Positions 18,121 through 28,200 of a DNA stretch of 64,000 bases are shown piece after piece. This stretch comes from Chromatiaceae bacterium. GTDB lineage: Bacteria > Pseudomonadota > Gammaproteobacteria > Chromatiales > Chromatiaceae. Position 1 is the first letter of the stretch. Every line of letters starts with the position of its first letter. A program made the translations under genes and the position numbers. The notes beneath the pieces were generated by a model. It was given only the letters and a program-made list of their open reading frames with translations. It ran no database searches and was not told where the DNA came from. Location of the stretch: the NCBI GenBank assembly GCA_024235215.1, contig JACKMU010000007.1:257315-321314 (forward strand), written 5' to 3'.

Positions 18121-18213
18121 CTTGGCAGTATCATCTTCCGCACAAATTCCAGTTTGCGGCTGCTCTCCAGGCGCAAGCGTAATAAATGTAATCGATAAAA
18201 AAGGACCGGTGGT

Positions 18214-19107
18214 ATGCAAACTGTAAAATGTGCTTTTATCGGTCTCGGCGTGATGGGCTATCCCATGGCCGGCCATCTGGCCAGGGCCGGCCACCCGGTT
18301 TGCGTATACAACAGAACCGGGTCCAAGGCGGAAGCCTGGGTTGCTCAGCATCAGGGCCGCATTGGCGCCACTCCACGGGAGGCTGCAGAGGGTGCCGATA
18401 TGGTGTTTGTCTGCGTTGGCAATGATGCTGACCTGCGTTCGGTGGTCTATGGGGATCAGGGTGTTCTGGCTTCAATGGGATCCGGATCACTGCTGATAGA
18501 TCACACTACCGCATCGGCGGAAGTGGCACGTGAGATCGCCGCTGCGGCACAAAAAATCCAGGTGGGATTTCTTGATGCACCGGTCTCCGGTGGTCAGGTG
18601 GGCGCAGAGAAGGGAATGCTGACAGTGATGATCGGCGGTGATCAGCAGCTATTCGAACGTGCCCGTCCAATTCTGGGCCATTATGCCAGGGCAACCGCCC
18701 TGATGGGTCCGGTCGGCTCCGGCCAGCTCACCAAGATGGTCAACCAGATCTGTATCGCAGGTATTGTTCAGGGGCTGGCGGAAGGGCTCAATTTTGCACG
18801 GAAAGCCGGACTCGACGCAGTCAGCGTGGTCGATCTGATCTCCCAAGGGGCGGCTGCTTCCTGGCAGATGGAGAACCGTGCTCCGACTATGCTGGAAGAT
18901 CAGTTTGATTTCGGATTTGCGGTGAACTGGATGCGAAAGGACTTGGCAATCTGCCTGAACGAGGCACGCCACAATGGCGCCCTGCTGCCGCTCACCGCTC
19001 TGGTCGATCAATTCTACGCTGAAGTGCAGATGCTGGGCGGCGGTCGCTGGGATACTTCCAGCTTGATCAGACTCCTCAATGGCTACCGTAATAAAGAATC
19101 CGGATAG
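18214..19107 (+). CDS. 3-hydroxyisobutyrate dehydrogenase-like NAD(P)-dependent oxidoreductase
   Basis: 297 residues. The N-terminal Rossmann motif GLGVMGYPMAGHL, the substrate motif DAPVSGGQVGAEKG (about 124-137) and the catalytic Lys region GQLTKMVNQI (about 172-181) define the beta-hydroxyacid dehydrogenase family (3-hydroxyisobutyrate, tartronate-semialdehyde and glyoxylate/succinic-semialdehyde reductases). The NRTGSKAEAW sequence after the second strand, with Arg, suggests NADPH preference. Substrate cannot be decided. It is a single gene between nrdJb and a convergent regulator. Confidence 0.88.
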   Translation: MQTVKCAFIGLGVMGYPMAGHLARAGHPVCVYNRTGSKAEAWVAQHQGRIGATPREAAEGADMVFVCVGNDADLRSVVYGDQGVLASMGSGSLLIDHTTASAEVAREIAAAAQKIQVGFLDAPVSGGQVGAEKGMLTVMIGGDQQLFERARPILGHYARATALMGPVGSGQLTKMVNQICIAGIVQGLAEGLNFARKAGLDAVSVVDLISQGAAASWQMENRAPTMLEDQFDFGFAVNWMRKDLAICLNEARHNGALLPLTALVDQFYAEVQMLGGGRWDTSSLIRLLNGYRNKESG

Positions 19108-19205
19108 CTGCGGGCGATTGCTCACCCGCGACTGTCGGACCGATATCTCGTTATATCAAGCAGTGACTTTTAGATCTTATCTGGGCAGCTGATTTTGCTC
19201 TGCAA

Positions 19206-19787
19206 TCAGGCTTTCTTTTGGATCGGCTGAAGCCCGATAACATTCAGCAGCTCATCGATATTTACCGGTTTGGAAAAACAACGCTCCACGCCGGCAAGCT
19301 TAAGTCGTCTTTCACTCTCTTCATCGATGTATCCGGAGATGCAGATTACCCGAGCGGAACTTGTCTCCGGATCACGTTTAATCGCCTGACACACCTGGAC
19401 GCCATCAATACCCGGCATCATCAGATCGAGTAGTACCACATGTGGCCGCAATCCTTTCAGTTTTTGTCCGGCCTCGAAGCCGTCGGCCGCCGTTTCAATC
19501 ACTACCTCTTCCCGGGTCTCACGGAGTATTTCCACCATCAGTTCCAGCCAGGCCGGCTCATCGTCGACAACCAAGACCCTCGTTCGCTCATCGTCCTCCA
19601 GCTGCAATGCAATGCCATGGCTTCTGGCAAACCGCCTCACCTCCTGCAACATATAGCGTCGGTGTCCACCCGGTGTTACTTCTGCCTTGAGCATCCCTTT
19701 TTGTGCCCACATTCTTACCGTGACTGTCGCCACTCGGAGCATTTTTGCCACTTCGGTCGGTGTCAAGTAGGGTTTTCTGATTGTCAT
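19206..19787 (-). CDS. HTH (MerR/excisionase-type) plus C-terminal REC regulator
   Basis: 193 residues from the ATG at 19787. The N-terminal part (about 5-60) is a MerR/BldC-like winged helix: YLTPTEVAKMLRVATVTVRMWAQKG followed by the wing segment GGHRRYM. A receiver domain follows (about 70-185) with VVDDE, the phosphoacceptor in LLDLMMPG and a CFSKP Lys. The domain order is opposite to usual response regulators, where REC is N-terminal. No kinase is adjacent, but its REC closely resembles the single-domain regulator at 24161-24526. A role as a phosphorylation-controlled DNA-binding protein is inferred. Confidence 0.82.
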   Translation of the reverse strand: MTIRKPYLTPTEVAKMLRVATVTVRMWAQKGMLKAEVTPGGHRRYMLQEVRRFARSHGIALQLEDDERTRVLVVDDEPAWLELMVEILRETREEVVIETAADGFEAGQKLKGLRPHVVLLDLMMPGIDGVQVCQAIKRDPETSSARVICISGYIDEESERRLKLAGVERCFSKPVNIDELLNVIGLQPIQKKA

Positions 19788-20273
19788 GGTCCCAATTTCC
19801 AGCCCAAAATTAGCTATCAGCCGGCCGATAATAGCACACAAAAACTGCGTGCACTAACTATCGAAATTATCGTTTTTTTCAAGCGAATCAAAAATATGGC
19901 GCAGTTTCGCATATTTTTTATCAAGAGGTTGTTCTACAGATCAACCAGCTGATTTTTGCAATTGTGATCCTGTTCACCAAGCACCGTTTACCAGGAATTG
20001 CCCGGGAGAACCTGCCAGGAGATCCACAAACTTGCTACGGACGTTGCGCCATTCAGGGAGAGGCTGGTCTGCCGGGGAGGAACACTACGTGTGCAAAATA
20101 GGGCAATCTGACTTCCCGGGGTGGAGCACCCCCGGAGTAGAGTCGTTTCAATCCCGCCCTACCTGCCTGTTTCAAGCTGCGGTTTTATTGCTCCCGGATT
20201 GCTCAATTGACCGCTCAGTGTCTGATAGCTGAGGATTCCAGGTTGGTTGATTTGTTGCTGAAAAGCCAGCCCG
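19788..20273. other. Intergenic region between two regulator genes
   Basis: About 490 bp without a supported gene. The part near 19850-19930 is AT-rich and is the probable promoter region of the HTH-REC gene. Short open frames here have no recognisable features. Confidence 0.4.
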
Positions 20274-20293
20274 CCCGCCGTTTGCGGGTTTTT
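20274..20293. terminator. Candidate intrinsic terminator after the REC-EAL gene
   Basis: CCCGC (20274-20278) and GCGGG (20284-20288) form a GC stem with a 5-nt loop, followed on the plus strand by TTTTT (20289-20293). On the minus strand the stem directly follows the REC-EAL stop and is followed by GGCTTTTC. It may work in both directions. Confidence 0.45.
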
Positions 20294-21474
20294 CAACTGC
20301 TGCGCGAGTGGAACCAGCTCAGCAGTTGGTTACCTGGCATTGGTTTGGCAATAAAATATCCCTGAGCCGAATCGCAGCCCAGTTCCTCGAGCAGATCCCA
20401 GGTACGCTGAGTCTCGATACCTTCTGCCACCACCTTCATTCCCAGTTCATGACCAAGCATGATAGTGATCTTGACGATGGCCAGTGCTTCGTCATCCACT
20501 AATGCATTTCCTACGAATGAACGATCGATTTTCATCTCGGAAAAGGGGATGCGGTGCAACTGCACCAGCGATGAGTAGCCAGTGCCAAAGTCGTCGATGG
20601 AGAGAGCAATCCCTTTCATCCGCAGACGGGTCAGCGTGTCGAGCGATTTGGCCAACTCCTGCATCAACGCGGACTCCGTCACCTCGAGAACTATCTGGGC
20701 AGGATCCAGATGATGATTTCTCAGCTGATCCTCCAGCACGCTGGGAAGCTCCAGGTCTTTGAACTGTTCGGCCGACATATTGATCGAAATCTTGGTTTTC
20801 AGACCCGCCTCCAGCCACTGACGGCACTGCACCAGGGATTGATGCAGCACGCAGTTGGTCAAGTCGCCGAGCAGATTCGCCCTGTTGGCCAATTCGAGGA
20901 TCAATCCGGCTGGCAACAGCCCGCGCTGCGGATGCGCCCAGCGCACCAACGCCTCGACACCGGTCAGCGCACGGCTGGCAATGTCCAGTTGCGGCTGGTA
21001 ATAGGGAAGGATCTCACCATTACCGATCGCCGCCCGAAGTTCTTCGACACCCGGTTTTTCCAGCAGATTGGCTTCGGATTTGCGTCGCGTCATCTGCAAC
21101 GCCGGCGCATCAGCCAGCAACCGCTCCAGATCGTCGTAGCGTATCGGCTTGGTCAGGCTGCCGAGCACATGCAGACCATGCTCCGATGCCAACTCCTGAG
21201 CGGAGTGCAGTACCCCGGCATTGTAGCCACTCATCAGTACAAGTGAGGAGTTGGATCCACGTTCGGCAAGAAATCGTATGATCTCGACACCGTCGATGCC
21301 GGGCATCATCAGATCGAGTACCACGACATCGATATCGTTGCTGTATATCGAAGGAAATGCTTCCGGTGAGTTGCTCACCAGCGCGTCAAAGCCGGACTCG
21401 ATGGCCACGTCTCGCACAAACTCGCCTATATCGGGTTCGTCATCCAGAACCAGTAGGCGCTTTTTGTACCCCAT
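20293..21474 (-). CDS. Response regulator with EAL c-di-GMP phosphodiesterase domain
   Basis: 393 residues from the ATG at 21474; a TTG at 21495 is also in frame. An N-terminal REC domain (about 5-120) has VLDDE and LDLMMPG with the acceptor Asp. An EAL domain (about 145-390) follows, with EALVRW, SINMSAEQF, EVTES, DDFGTGYSS, the Lys in EMKIDRSF and AEGIET all present, so phosphodiesterase activity is expected. It should lower c-di-GMP when the REC is switched. It is last in a minus-strand run of regulator, hybrid kinase, regulator and this gene, and starts 7 bp after the preceding REC gene, so it is likely co-transcribed. Confidence 0.9.
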   Translation of the reverse strand: MGYKKRLLVLDDEPDIGEFVRDVAIESGFDALVSNSPEAFPSIYSNDIDVVVLDLMMPGIDGVEIIRFLAERGSNSSLVLMSGYNAGVLHSAQELASEHGLHVLGSLTKPIRYDDLERLLADAPALQMTRRKSEANLLEKPGVEELRAAIGNGEILPYYQPQLDIASRALTGVEALVRWAHPQRGLLPAGLILELANRANLLGDLTNCVLHQSLVQCRQWLEAGLKTKISINMSAEQFKDLELPSVLEDQLRNHHLDPAQIVLEVTESALMQELAKSLDTLTRLRMKGIALSIDDFGTGYSSLVQLHRIPFSEMKIDRSFVGNALVDDEALAIVKITIMLGHELGMKVVAEGIETQRTWDLLEELGCDSAQGYFIAKPMPGNQLLSWFHSRSS

Positions 21475-21481
21475 CGACTGA

Positions 21482-21865
21482 CTACCCCGTACCAATAGCT
21501 CGTTTCAGAACAGACTCCAACTCTATGAGACGAAAAGGTTTGGAGATCACCGACAGCAGCTTCAATCCTCTCGCCTCGGCAATTTTCGCAGCACCATTCA
21601 GCAAAGTTTTACCGTAGCCACTGATCAGGATGATACCGGAGGAGCAACCCCGCTCGGCAAGCTCGCCGATAAGTTCAAAACCGTCAATGTCAGGCATGAA
21701 AATATCGATAACTATAACGTCCGGACTGGCGCTTTCAAGCGTTTTCCTCAGTTGCTGCACACTGGTTACCGCGCGCACCCGAAATCCGACGACCTCCGCC
21801 ACTTCAGCAACAAACCCGGCCATCTCGATCTCATCGTCGACAACTACCAGGGTCGGTCTAGCCAT
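21482..21865 (-). CDS. Single-domain response regulator
   Basis: 127 residues from the ATG at 21865; the open frame extends upstream to 21940 without family-like sequence. It is a stand-alone receiver: VVVDDE at the N-terminus, acceptor Asp in VIDIFMPDIDG, a conserved Ser in LISGYG and a Lys in SKPF. With no output domain it should relay phosphate or act by protein contact. It lies 7 bp before the REC-EAL gene and 117 bp after the hybrid kinase gene, so the kinase at 21983-24142 is the probable partner. Confidence 0.85.
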   Translation of the reverse strand: MARPTLVVVDDEIEMAGFVAEVAEVVGFRVRAVTSVQQLRKTLESASPDVIVIDIFMPDIDGFELIGELAERGCSSGIILISGYGKTLLNGAAKIAEARGLKLLSVISKPFRLIELESVLKRAIGTG

Positions 21866-21982
21866 TCGCTCACCCCGTATGACGAGCAAAGCGATCTGCA
21901 TTTGCACAAGCAGCAGAGTAAGATAGACGTTTTGTAACAATTGTACATCATATCCTCCATGACAAAGCCGGTATGGATCCTG

Positions 21983-24142
21983 TCAATAATCAAGGATTCG
22001 CTTAATACGCTGCAGCAACTCCTCCTTGCGATAGGGTTTGTTCAATATGTCGGTAGAAAGGTTCCGCTTGACATCAGATAAGACCGTATTGTCGGTGAAG
22101 CCGGAAGTCAACAGCACTCTCAGCGCGGGATATTTTTTCTGCGCCTGCACGACCAGTTCGTATCCATTCATGCCACCAGGCATCAATACATCGCTGAACA
22201 GCAAGTCGATCTCCGGATGTTGCGCGAGACTCTCCATTGCCTCTACACCATTCGTCGCGGTGATCACCTGATAACCTGCTTCCGTAAGAAATTCCACGGT
22301 AAGCTCCATCAACTCCTGCTCATCGTCGACGACCAGTATGCTTTCCTTTCCAGCTGGCGTGGACATCCGGGAGATTGAACGCATTCCTGCCGACTCGGTG
22401 GTCTGCTGCGAGCGCGGCAGATAGAGCTGAATCCTGGTACCGCTCCCCGGTGCAGATTGAATCGTGGCATGTCCGCCTGCGCGTTGTACAAATCCATACA
22501 CCATGCTCAGTCCCAAACCAGTCCCTTCTCCTTTGGGGCGTGTCGAGAAAAATGGTTCAAAAGCGTGTTCCTGGACCTCCTGGGTCATTCCGCAGCCGTT
22601 ATCTGCTATGGTCAGCTCAACATAGTCACCTGGCTGAGCATCGGCTTGAAAATGCGCATAATATTCATCCAGGTGAACATTGCCCGTGGTGATGATCAGA
22701 TTACCGCCATTTGGCATTGCCGCCTTGGCATTGAGCGCCAGGTTCAATAAAGCATCTTCCAATTCACCGGGATCGATTTCAGTTATCCAGAGAGAGGCTT
22801 TCAGGTGAGTCTCCAGTACCACCTCAGGATTGAGGGAGCGTGCCAGCAGATCTCCCATTTCGTGAATGATCCGGTTAACGTCAGTCGCTTCCCGGGTCAT
22901 CCCCTGACGACTGGAGAAAGAGAGCAACTGCTTAGTCAACGCAGCGCCACGCAGGGTTGCCTTGGAGGCGGTCTCCACCCGGTTCAGCGCACGCTCGTCA
23001 TCACACACCAGACGCCGTAGAAAATCGAGATTACCTATGATTATTCCGAGCAGGTTATTGAAATCATGTGCAATACCGCCAGTGAGATGACCAAGCGCCT
23101 GCATTTTCTGCGATCTGCGCATCGCCTCCTGCGTCAGTTTCTGAAGATTGATATCCTCTTTGACCGCCATGTAGCCAGTGATTTTATCGCTGTCGTCCCT
23201 GATGGGTGTGATGGTAGCCGACTCCCAGAACAGGGTGCCGTCTCTCTTGCGATTATGGAACTCACCTTGCCACTCCTTTCCCTCGGAGATCGTATCCCAC
23301 ATCGACTTGTAGGTTTCAGCAGGCGTTTCACCTGATTTCAGTATGCTCGGGTTCTTACCATACACCTCATTCCGGGTGTAGCCGGTGACCTGTTCAAATC
23401 GCCGATTGACAAACTGTATCCTGCCGGAGATATCGGTGATGATTACCGAAGCGTTGCTGTACTCCACCGCCTGTAACAGCAGATTCAACTTACTGTCCAG
23501 TTTCTTGCGCTCGGTAATGTCGGTGAGTATATGCAGAGCGTAGCGAAATGTGCCGTCCCGGTTGGTCACAGTATAGACTCTTGAGCGGTAGACCTCACCG
23601 TTGATCAGCCTGATATCCCGCCCTGCCGGGAGGTCGGTTTTGCTGATGTCGTACTCACTACACTGTTCCGGTCGGGGAAACACCTCCCAGTAGGGCTTGT
23701 GTAGAATCTCGGATAGATTTGCTCCCGTGCGTGTGATATACGCCTTGTTGGCGCGCTGGATAGCTCCCTGCTTATCGTGTAGAAAAACGAGATCACCTAT
23801 TGAATCGAAAGCCTGTTCCCACTCCTGATGCGCCCTCTCGATCTCGATATAGCTCCTTTTCAGTTCTTGTAGCGTATCCTGAAGCTCAACAGTGCGCTCT
23901 TGAACCTGCTGTTCCAGTTGGTTCCGTTGTTGTTCTATCCGAGAGAGTGTGTGTCTCGAGCAGAGATAACCCACTCCGCCCATGGCGATGACAGCGCTGG
24001 CCCAGAGCAGGGATAACACCAGAGAGTTCTGCGTACCGCTGCAAAGTTGACTCGAAATAAACCAGACAACCAGAGTAGCGATAAAGATGATGCCGCTGAG
24101 CAGGCCTATCAAGCGTAACGGTTTGGATCTTTCGTCACTCAT
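21983..24142 (-). CDS. Hybrid sensor histidine kinase (2 TM, two PAS, HisKA, HATPase, REC)
   Basis: 719 residues. Two N-terminal membrane helices (about 10-30 and 42-60) with almost no periplasmic loop are followed by a coiled coil (about 68-110), two PAS domains (about 110-215 and 222-340, each ending in a DITERKK- or EDIN-type PAC segment), the phosphoacceptor in GGIAHDFNNLLG, an ATPase domain with N and G boxes (DNGCGM, GEGTGLGLSMVYG), and a C-terminal REC with VVDDE and acceptor Asp in LFSDVLMPGG. The sensing is likely intracellular through PAS. It sits 18 bp downstream of a REC gene and upstream of REC and REC-EAL genes. Confidence 0.92.
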   Translation of the reverse strand: MSDERSKPLRLIGLLSGIIFIATLVVWFISSQLCSGTQNSLVLSLLWASAVIAMGGVGYLCSRHTLSRIEQQRNQLEQQVQERTVELQDTLQELKRSYIEIERAHQEWEQAFDSIGDLVFLHDKQGAIQRANKAYITRTGANLSEILHKPYWEVFPRPEQCSEYDISKTDLPAGRDIRLINGEVYRSRVYTVTNRDGTFRYALHILTDITERKKLDSKLNLLLQAVEYSNASVIITDISGRIQFVNRRFEQVTGYTRNEVYGKNPSILKSGETPAETYKSMWDTISEGKEWQGEFHNRKRDGTLFWESATITPIRDDSDKITGYMAVKEDINLQKLTQEAMRRSQKMQALGHLTGGIAHDFNNLLGIIIGNLDFLRRLVCDDERALNRVETASKATLRGAALTKQLLSFSSRQGMTREATDVNRIIHEMGDLLARSLNPEVVLETHLKASLWITEIDPGELEDALLNLALNAKAAMPNGGNLIITTGNVHLDEYYAHFQADAQPGDYVELTIADNGCGMTQEVQEHAFEPFFSTRPKGEGTGLGLSMVYGFVQRAGGHATIQSAPGSGTRIQLYLPRSQQTTESAGMRSISRMSTPAGKESILVVDDEQELMELTVEFLTEAGYQVITATNGVEAMESLAQHPEIDLLFSDVLMPGGMNGYELVVQAQKKYPALRVLLTSGFTDNTVLSDVKRNLSTDILNKPYRKEELLQRIKRILDY

Positions 24143-24160
24143 CTGTACCCGAAACTTCTG

Positions 24161-24526
24161 TCACACGCCCCTTAATCCCATGATGAAGAGCAGTCTGTCA
24201 TAGTCCAACGGCTTACTCAGACAGTATTCCGCACCGGCCTCTTTCAACGCGTTCTCCTTTTCCGCCGAAAGATTACCGGTAATCGCGATCACTCGAATCT
24301 GGCTTGAGTCCGGATTGGCTTTCATTGCGCGGCACAACTGGACCCCGTCCATACCCGGCATGGCCACGTCCATCAGCACGATATCCGGTTTGTACCAGCG
24401 CACCTTATTGCACGCCTCGAAACCATCGACCGCCGATTCGAGATAGATATCCTCGTCAGTGTCTTTGATCACCTGCATCAGTAACTCCTGCCACTCCAGT
24501 TCATCATCCACAATCAGTACACGCAT
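24161..24526 (-). CDS. Single-domain response regulator
   Basis: 121 residues consisting of one REC domain: LIVDDE, acceptor Asp in VLMDVAMPGMDG, Thr in IAITG and Lys in LSKPL. It resembles the REC of the HTH-REC protein at 19206-19787 more than the other receivers here (shared DGFEA, DGVQLC/VCxA and SKP context), suggesting common origin. It is first in the signalling gene run and ends 18 bp before the hybrid kinase. Confidence 0.85.
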   Translation of the reverse strand: MRVLIVDDELEWQELLMQVIKDTDEDIYLESAVDGFEACNKVRWYKPDIVLMDVAMPGMDGVQLCRAMKANPDSSQIRVIAITGNLSAEKENALKEAGAEYCLSKPLDYDRLLFIMGLRGV

Positions 24527-24970
24527 TCTCTACACCGCAGCCTCACTCCAACCTCTTTTCAAATTCAAATTAATGTTACAACTTGTTAATGTTTCATCAG
24601 TAATCAGTTACCCCCGAATACTTTGGATCTCGATCTGGCCGGATGAGAACAGGGGTGTTTTATCGATTATAGCGATTTTTTCATGTAAAATCTTTAGCTA
24701 CCCGATAGCCCGGTTCATGGGCTAGGCTGACCCATGCAGCACTCCCATCAACATCATTCAAGCGCAACAACTTTCGGGACAGTAATACGAGGGAAAACAG
24801 CAAGATATGCCTATCACTTCCATTGATTTTCATTTGCAGAAATTTGCCGGAGGAGTCTCTACCGCATTGACTGGATTCAGATAAAACCCGGTCCGCTCCT
24901 GTTCCGGCAGAGCACGCTGCTGACTACGCAATCAGGTGAAATCGTGGAGTGGCCCAGCGCAATTGCTGAA
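24527..24970. other. Intergenic region upstream of the signalling run
   Basis: About 440 bp without a gene. The AT-rich part 24535-24690 is likely the promoter region of the regulator at 24161-24526. A 6-bp hairpin with a 7-nt loop is present (24706-24711 with 24719-24724) but has no T run. I see nothing else. Confidence 0.4.
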
Positions 24971-25162
24971 TCAATCCTCTTCGCGTCTGGCAGCTACATT
25001 GATACCGTTGAACTCGTCGCAACTGACCGTGAGCAGTATTGGCCTGCAACAGACTGTGCAATCTTCCACATATACCTGCTGTTCAACGCTGCAGTCGACA
25101 AAGATGGTAACCACCTCGCCGCAGTTGGGACATTGCAAACTGAACTCTTCTAACGTATTCAT
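24971..25162 (-). CDS. CPXCG-motif cysteine-rich mini-protein
   Basis: 63 residues from the ATG at 25162. The N-terminal QCPNCGEVV and a second CTVCCRPI cysteine group form the two halves of a small zinc-ribbon-like fold typical of the CPXCG family of short gammaproteobacterial proteins of unknown function. The polar tail after DEFNG is also typical. It lies alone between the RTX gene (same strand, upstream of this gene) and the signalling cluster. Confidence 0.85.
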   Translation of the reverse strand: MNTLEEFSLQCPNCGEVVTIFVDCSVEQQVYVEDCTVCCRPILLTVSCDEFNGINVAARREED

Positions 25163-25276
25163 GAGATAGGATCGATCCAATCTGGTTCACCCTGCGTGCG
25201 TATCGATTAATACTACTATAGCCCAGATTGAATGAGACTGGCCGATCCCTCTCATCTCAACACGATAACTGACCGC

Positions 25277-28200
25277 TCATTGCCAGGCGGATGCGATCAC
25301 GCTCTCCAACACAGTCGGCATCACATCCGGTATTCGGGTCACACCGACAGCGGAAGGATTGAAGCCAGCCATCGCAGAAACCAGCTGTGCCACATTGTCG
25401 CGGGTCAGCAGATGTCCGTCATCCAGCACGAACTCATCAGCCTTACTGGCGTCATTCGCATACCAGTCGACAATGGTCAGGCTCTCTTCCCGTCCCAGAA
25501 TCGAGATTTCAAGATCTGCATTGCGGGCCTGGAACCAGAGTTGATCGGCCGTGATTCCGGTACCCAACAGTACACGGTCGATGAATAGATCGGTTGCCCC
25601 CTCTTCGGCACTCGCCAGAGAGACCCGGTCCTGCCCGCCATCCCGGCCAAACAACAGGGTATCATTGCCCTCTCCCGCAAAGAGATCGTCGTTCCCTGCA
25701 CCTCCGGATAGAAAGTCATCGCCTGTACCGCCTTCCAGGTGATCGTCTCCGATCCCTCCTTCGATACGATCATTACCCTCGCCGCCGCTGATGCAATCGT
25801 TCCCCGGGGAGCCAACAATCTGGTCGTCGCCTCCCTGCCCGGCAATACGTTCGATTCCGAAGAGTTGGGTTGCACTCAGGTCAAAGTAGTTGTTTCTCCA
25901 GTTTCCGGTGAGAAGATCGTTCCCCTCGCCACCATCGATGATCTCGATACTGACGGCACTGTTGAATTTGTTCATGGTGATAACATCGTCCATGGCACTT
26001 CCCTGAATACGGTCGATACCGTCTCCACCCCAGTAGTAGCTTCTTCCCTGATCGTCGCCGGATACCGGAAACCAGTCATCGCCACCGCCACCATACAACC
26101 TGAGCAGACCGGACCCGCCAATGAGCACATCCCCAAGTTGTGTACCCATCAGTGAGTAGGTCGTTCCATCCCCGATCAGTATCTCTCCCGCAATGCTGTC
26201 GACGCTCAGTGTAAACAGATCCGATGCGGTCGCTCCGTCACCGTCCGTCGCGGTCACCAGTACCTGCCAGTCGGTGGGCTGATCGCTCCCGGGTGTTCCC
26301 CACAACAGCGACCGCTCCTGATCAAATTGGATCCAGTCGGGCAGTTCCGAGCCATCCGCCAAGGTGACCGAGTAGCCGGTTATCCCGCTATCGTCACTGA
26401 AGGTCGAGGCAGGAATCGGGATAGAGAACGGCACCTGTTCCAGTACCCTGCGATCCGGCAGCGGTAGCTGCAGCTGCGGCGGTGCGTTGAGCGATTCTCC
26501 CGCCGCCAGTTGCAGAATATCGTTTCGATCCCAAACCACTCCGTTGGCAAACTCTACCCGGCTCAACTGGTTGGCCTCACTCTCAGTCCAGAACGGAAAG
26601 ATGACAAAGTCCGTGCCGTTTAGATGGGCAAAGGTGATACTGTTGAAGAAGATCTCGTTTGGGTCGGCCGCCTGACCGCCGAGTACCTGAATATCCTCCG
26701 GTGTGATGCCCTCACCGAATCTCAGTGTGTCCTCTCCACTGCGCAGCTGCGCGGCGTGACCCGGCTCGGAAGCGGTTGGATCGGGCCAGTCAAACCAGCT
26801 CCCTGTACCGGCAGATTCATCGACGTGGTAGATGTCGGTAATCACATCAAAACCATCTCCCAGATCGAACAGGATGGTATCGTCACCGGCCGTGGTCCAG
26901 ATCATATCGTCCCCCTTCCCACCGCGGAAAATGTTTCCCTCATCCCAGTAGGAGCCACCCAGCAGCAGATTGCGGAAGGCCGGGTTTTCAATGCCACGCT
27001 GCAAGAGTGGACCGCCAATCAGCAGGTCACCTCCATTACCTCCGTCGAGTCTGTCAAAACCCTCACCCCCCACCAGCACATTTTCCCAAAATGGGGTGTA
27101 AATAAAACCGGTACCACTATTCTCCGCCTGAATCCAGTCGTCTCCGCGGCCGCCTTGAACAAATCCGTCAGCGACAATCAGATTGTCCGCGTGGTGGGGA
27201 TCGGAGCCGGGACCGGGTCCCGCATCCGCGATCACCCGGGAGAACGAACGGCTCTCTCCATTGGCTGTCAACAGCCAATCCAGTCCGAATCCGGCTTCTT
27301 TGTCAGAGTGGGGAAGCACGATGGTCACTCCTGCGGAGCCGGCCCAGGAGAGGTTCAAGGTGGTATGCATCGATTTCACCGGTAGCGTCAGGTTGGGACC
27401 CTGCCTCCCGGGATCCAGCAGGTCCTCACTCTCCACCGACTGCCCCCAGATATAGACCAGATCATCGAATGCGATGCCGGCAGGCAGAATCAATCTGTCG
27501 TTACCCTGTCCCACATCCGGTTCGCTGCCCCATTCGATGATGCGGTCTCCACCAGCCGGGTCGAGCAGTTGATAGCTGTCATCCCCGCGACCTCCCTGCA
27601 ACAGATCCCGCCCCCGACCTCCAATGAGCAGATCATCCTGCAGTCCGCCATACAGCCTGTCGTCACCGTCATTGCCGAACAGCAGCGCGCCGGGTAAGGG
27701 AACTGTTTGCACGCCACTGCCCGGCACCTCAACACTCCCGTACATTTGCGATGCGTCGACCAGATCATCACCCCCGCCTGCGTCCACCAGAAAGAAAGGA
27801 TTTACACCGGTGGTGATGGTGTCGTCTCCACTGCCAGCGGTTATCTCGACGATATTCACCTTCACTTCATAGTCGGTCTCGGTATAGCTGCGATCAATTG
27901 AGCTGTACCCGGGTACACTGCTGCCTGCGGGATAGATGAAATAACCATTGATCTCCCGCTCCGGTATACCGGTCAGCGGGTTCAGTCGGTCATTGAGTCC
28001 GTAGTCGGGAATCAGCATACTCCCCTGTGGAACCTTGAACCCGCTATACCTGCTGCCACTGGCCAAATAGTCGGCACCTGACCGGCCAGCACTGACATAA
28101 GTCGCCGAAAAATCCGGGATATGCTGTTGCTCCTGAATCTGCACATTCTCCCGGACAGCGGTTACCACTGGTTGGAATCCCTGGCTCAGATGCCGGTAGT

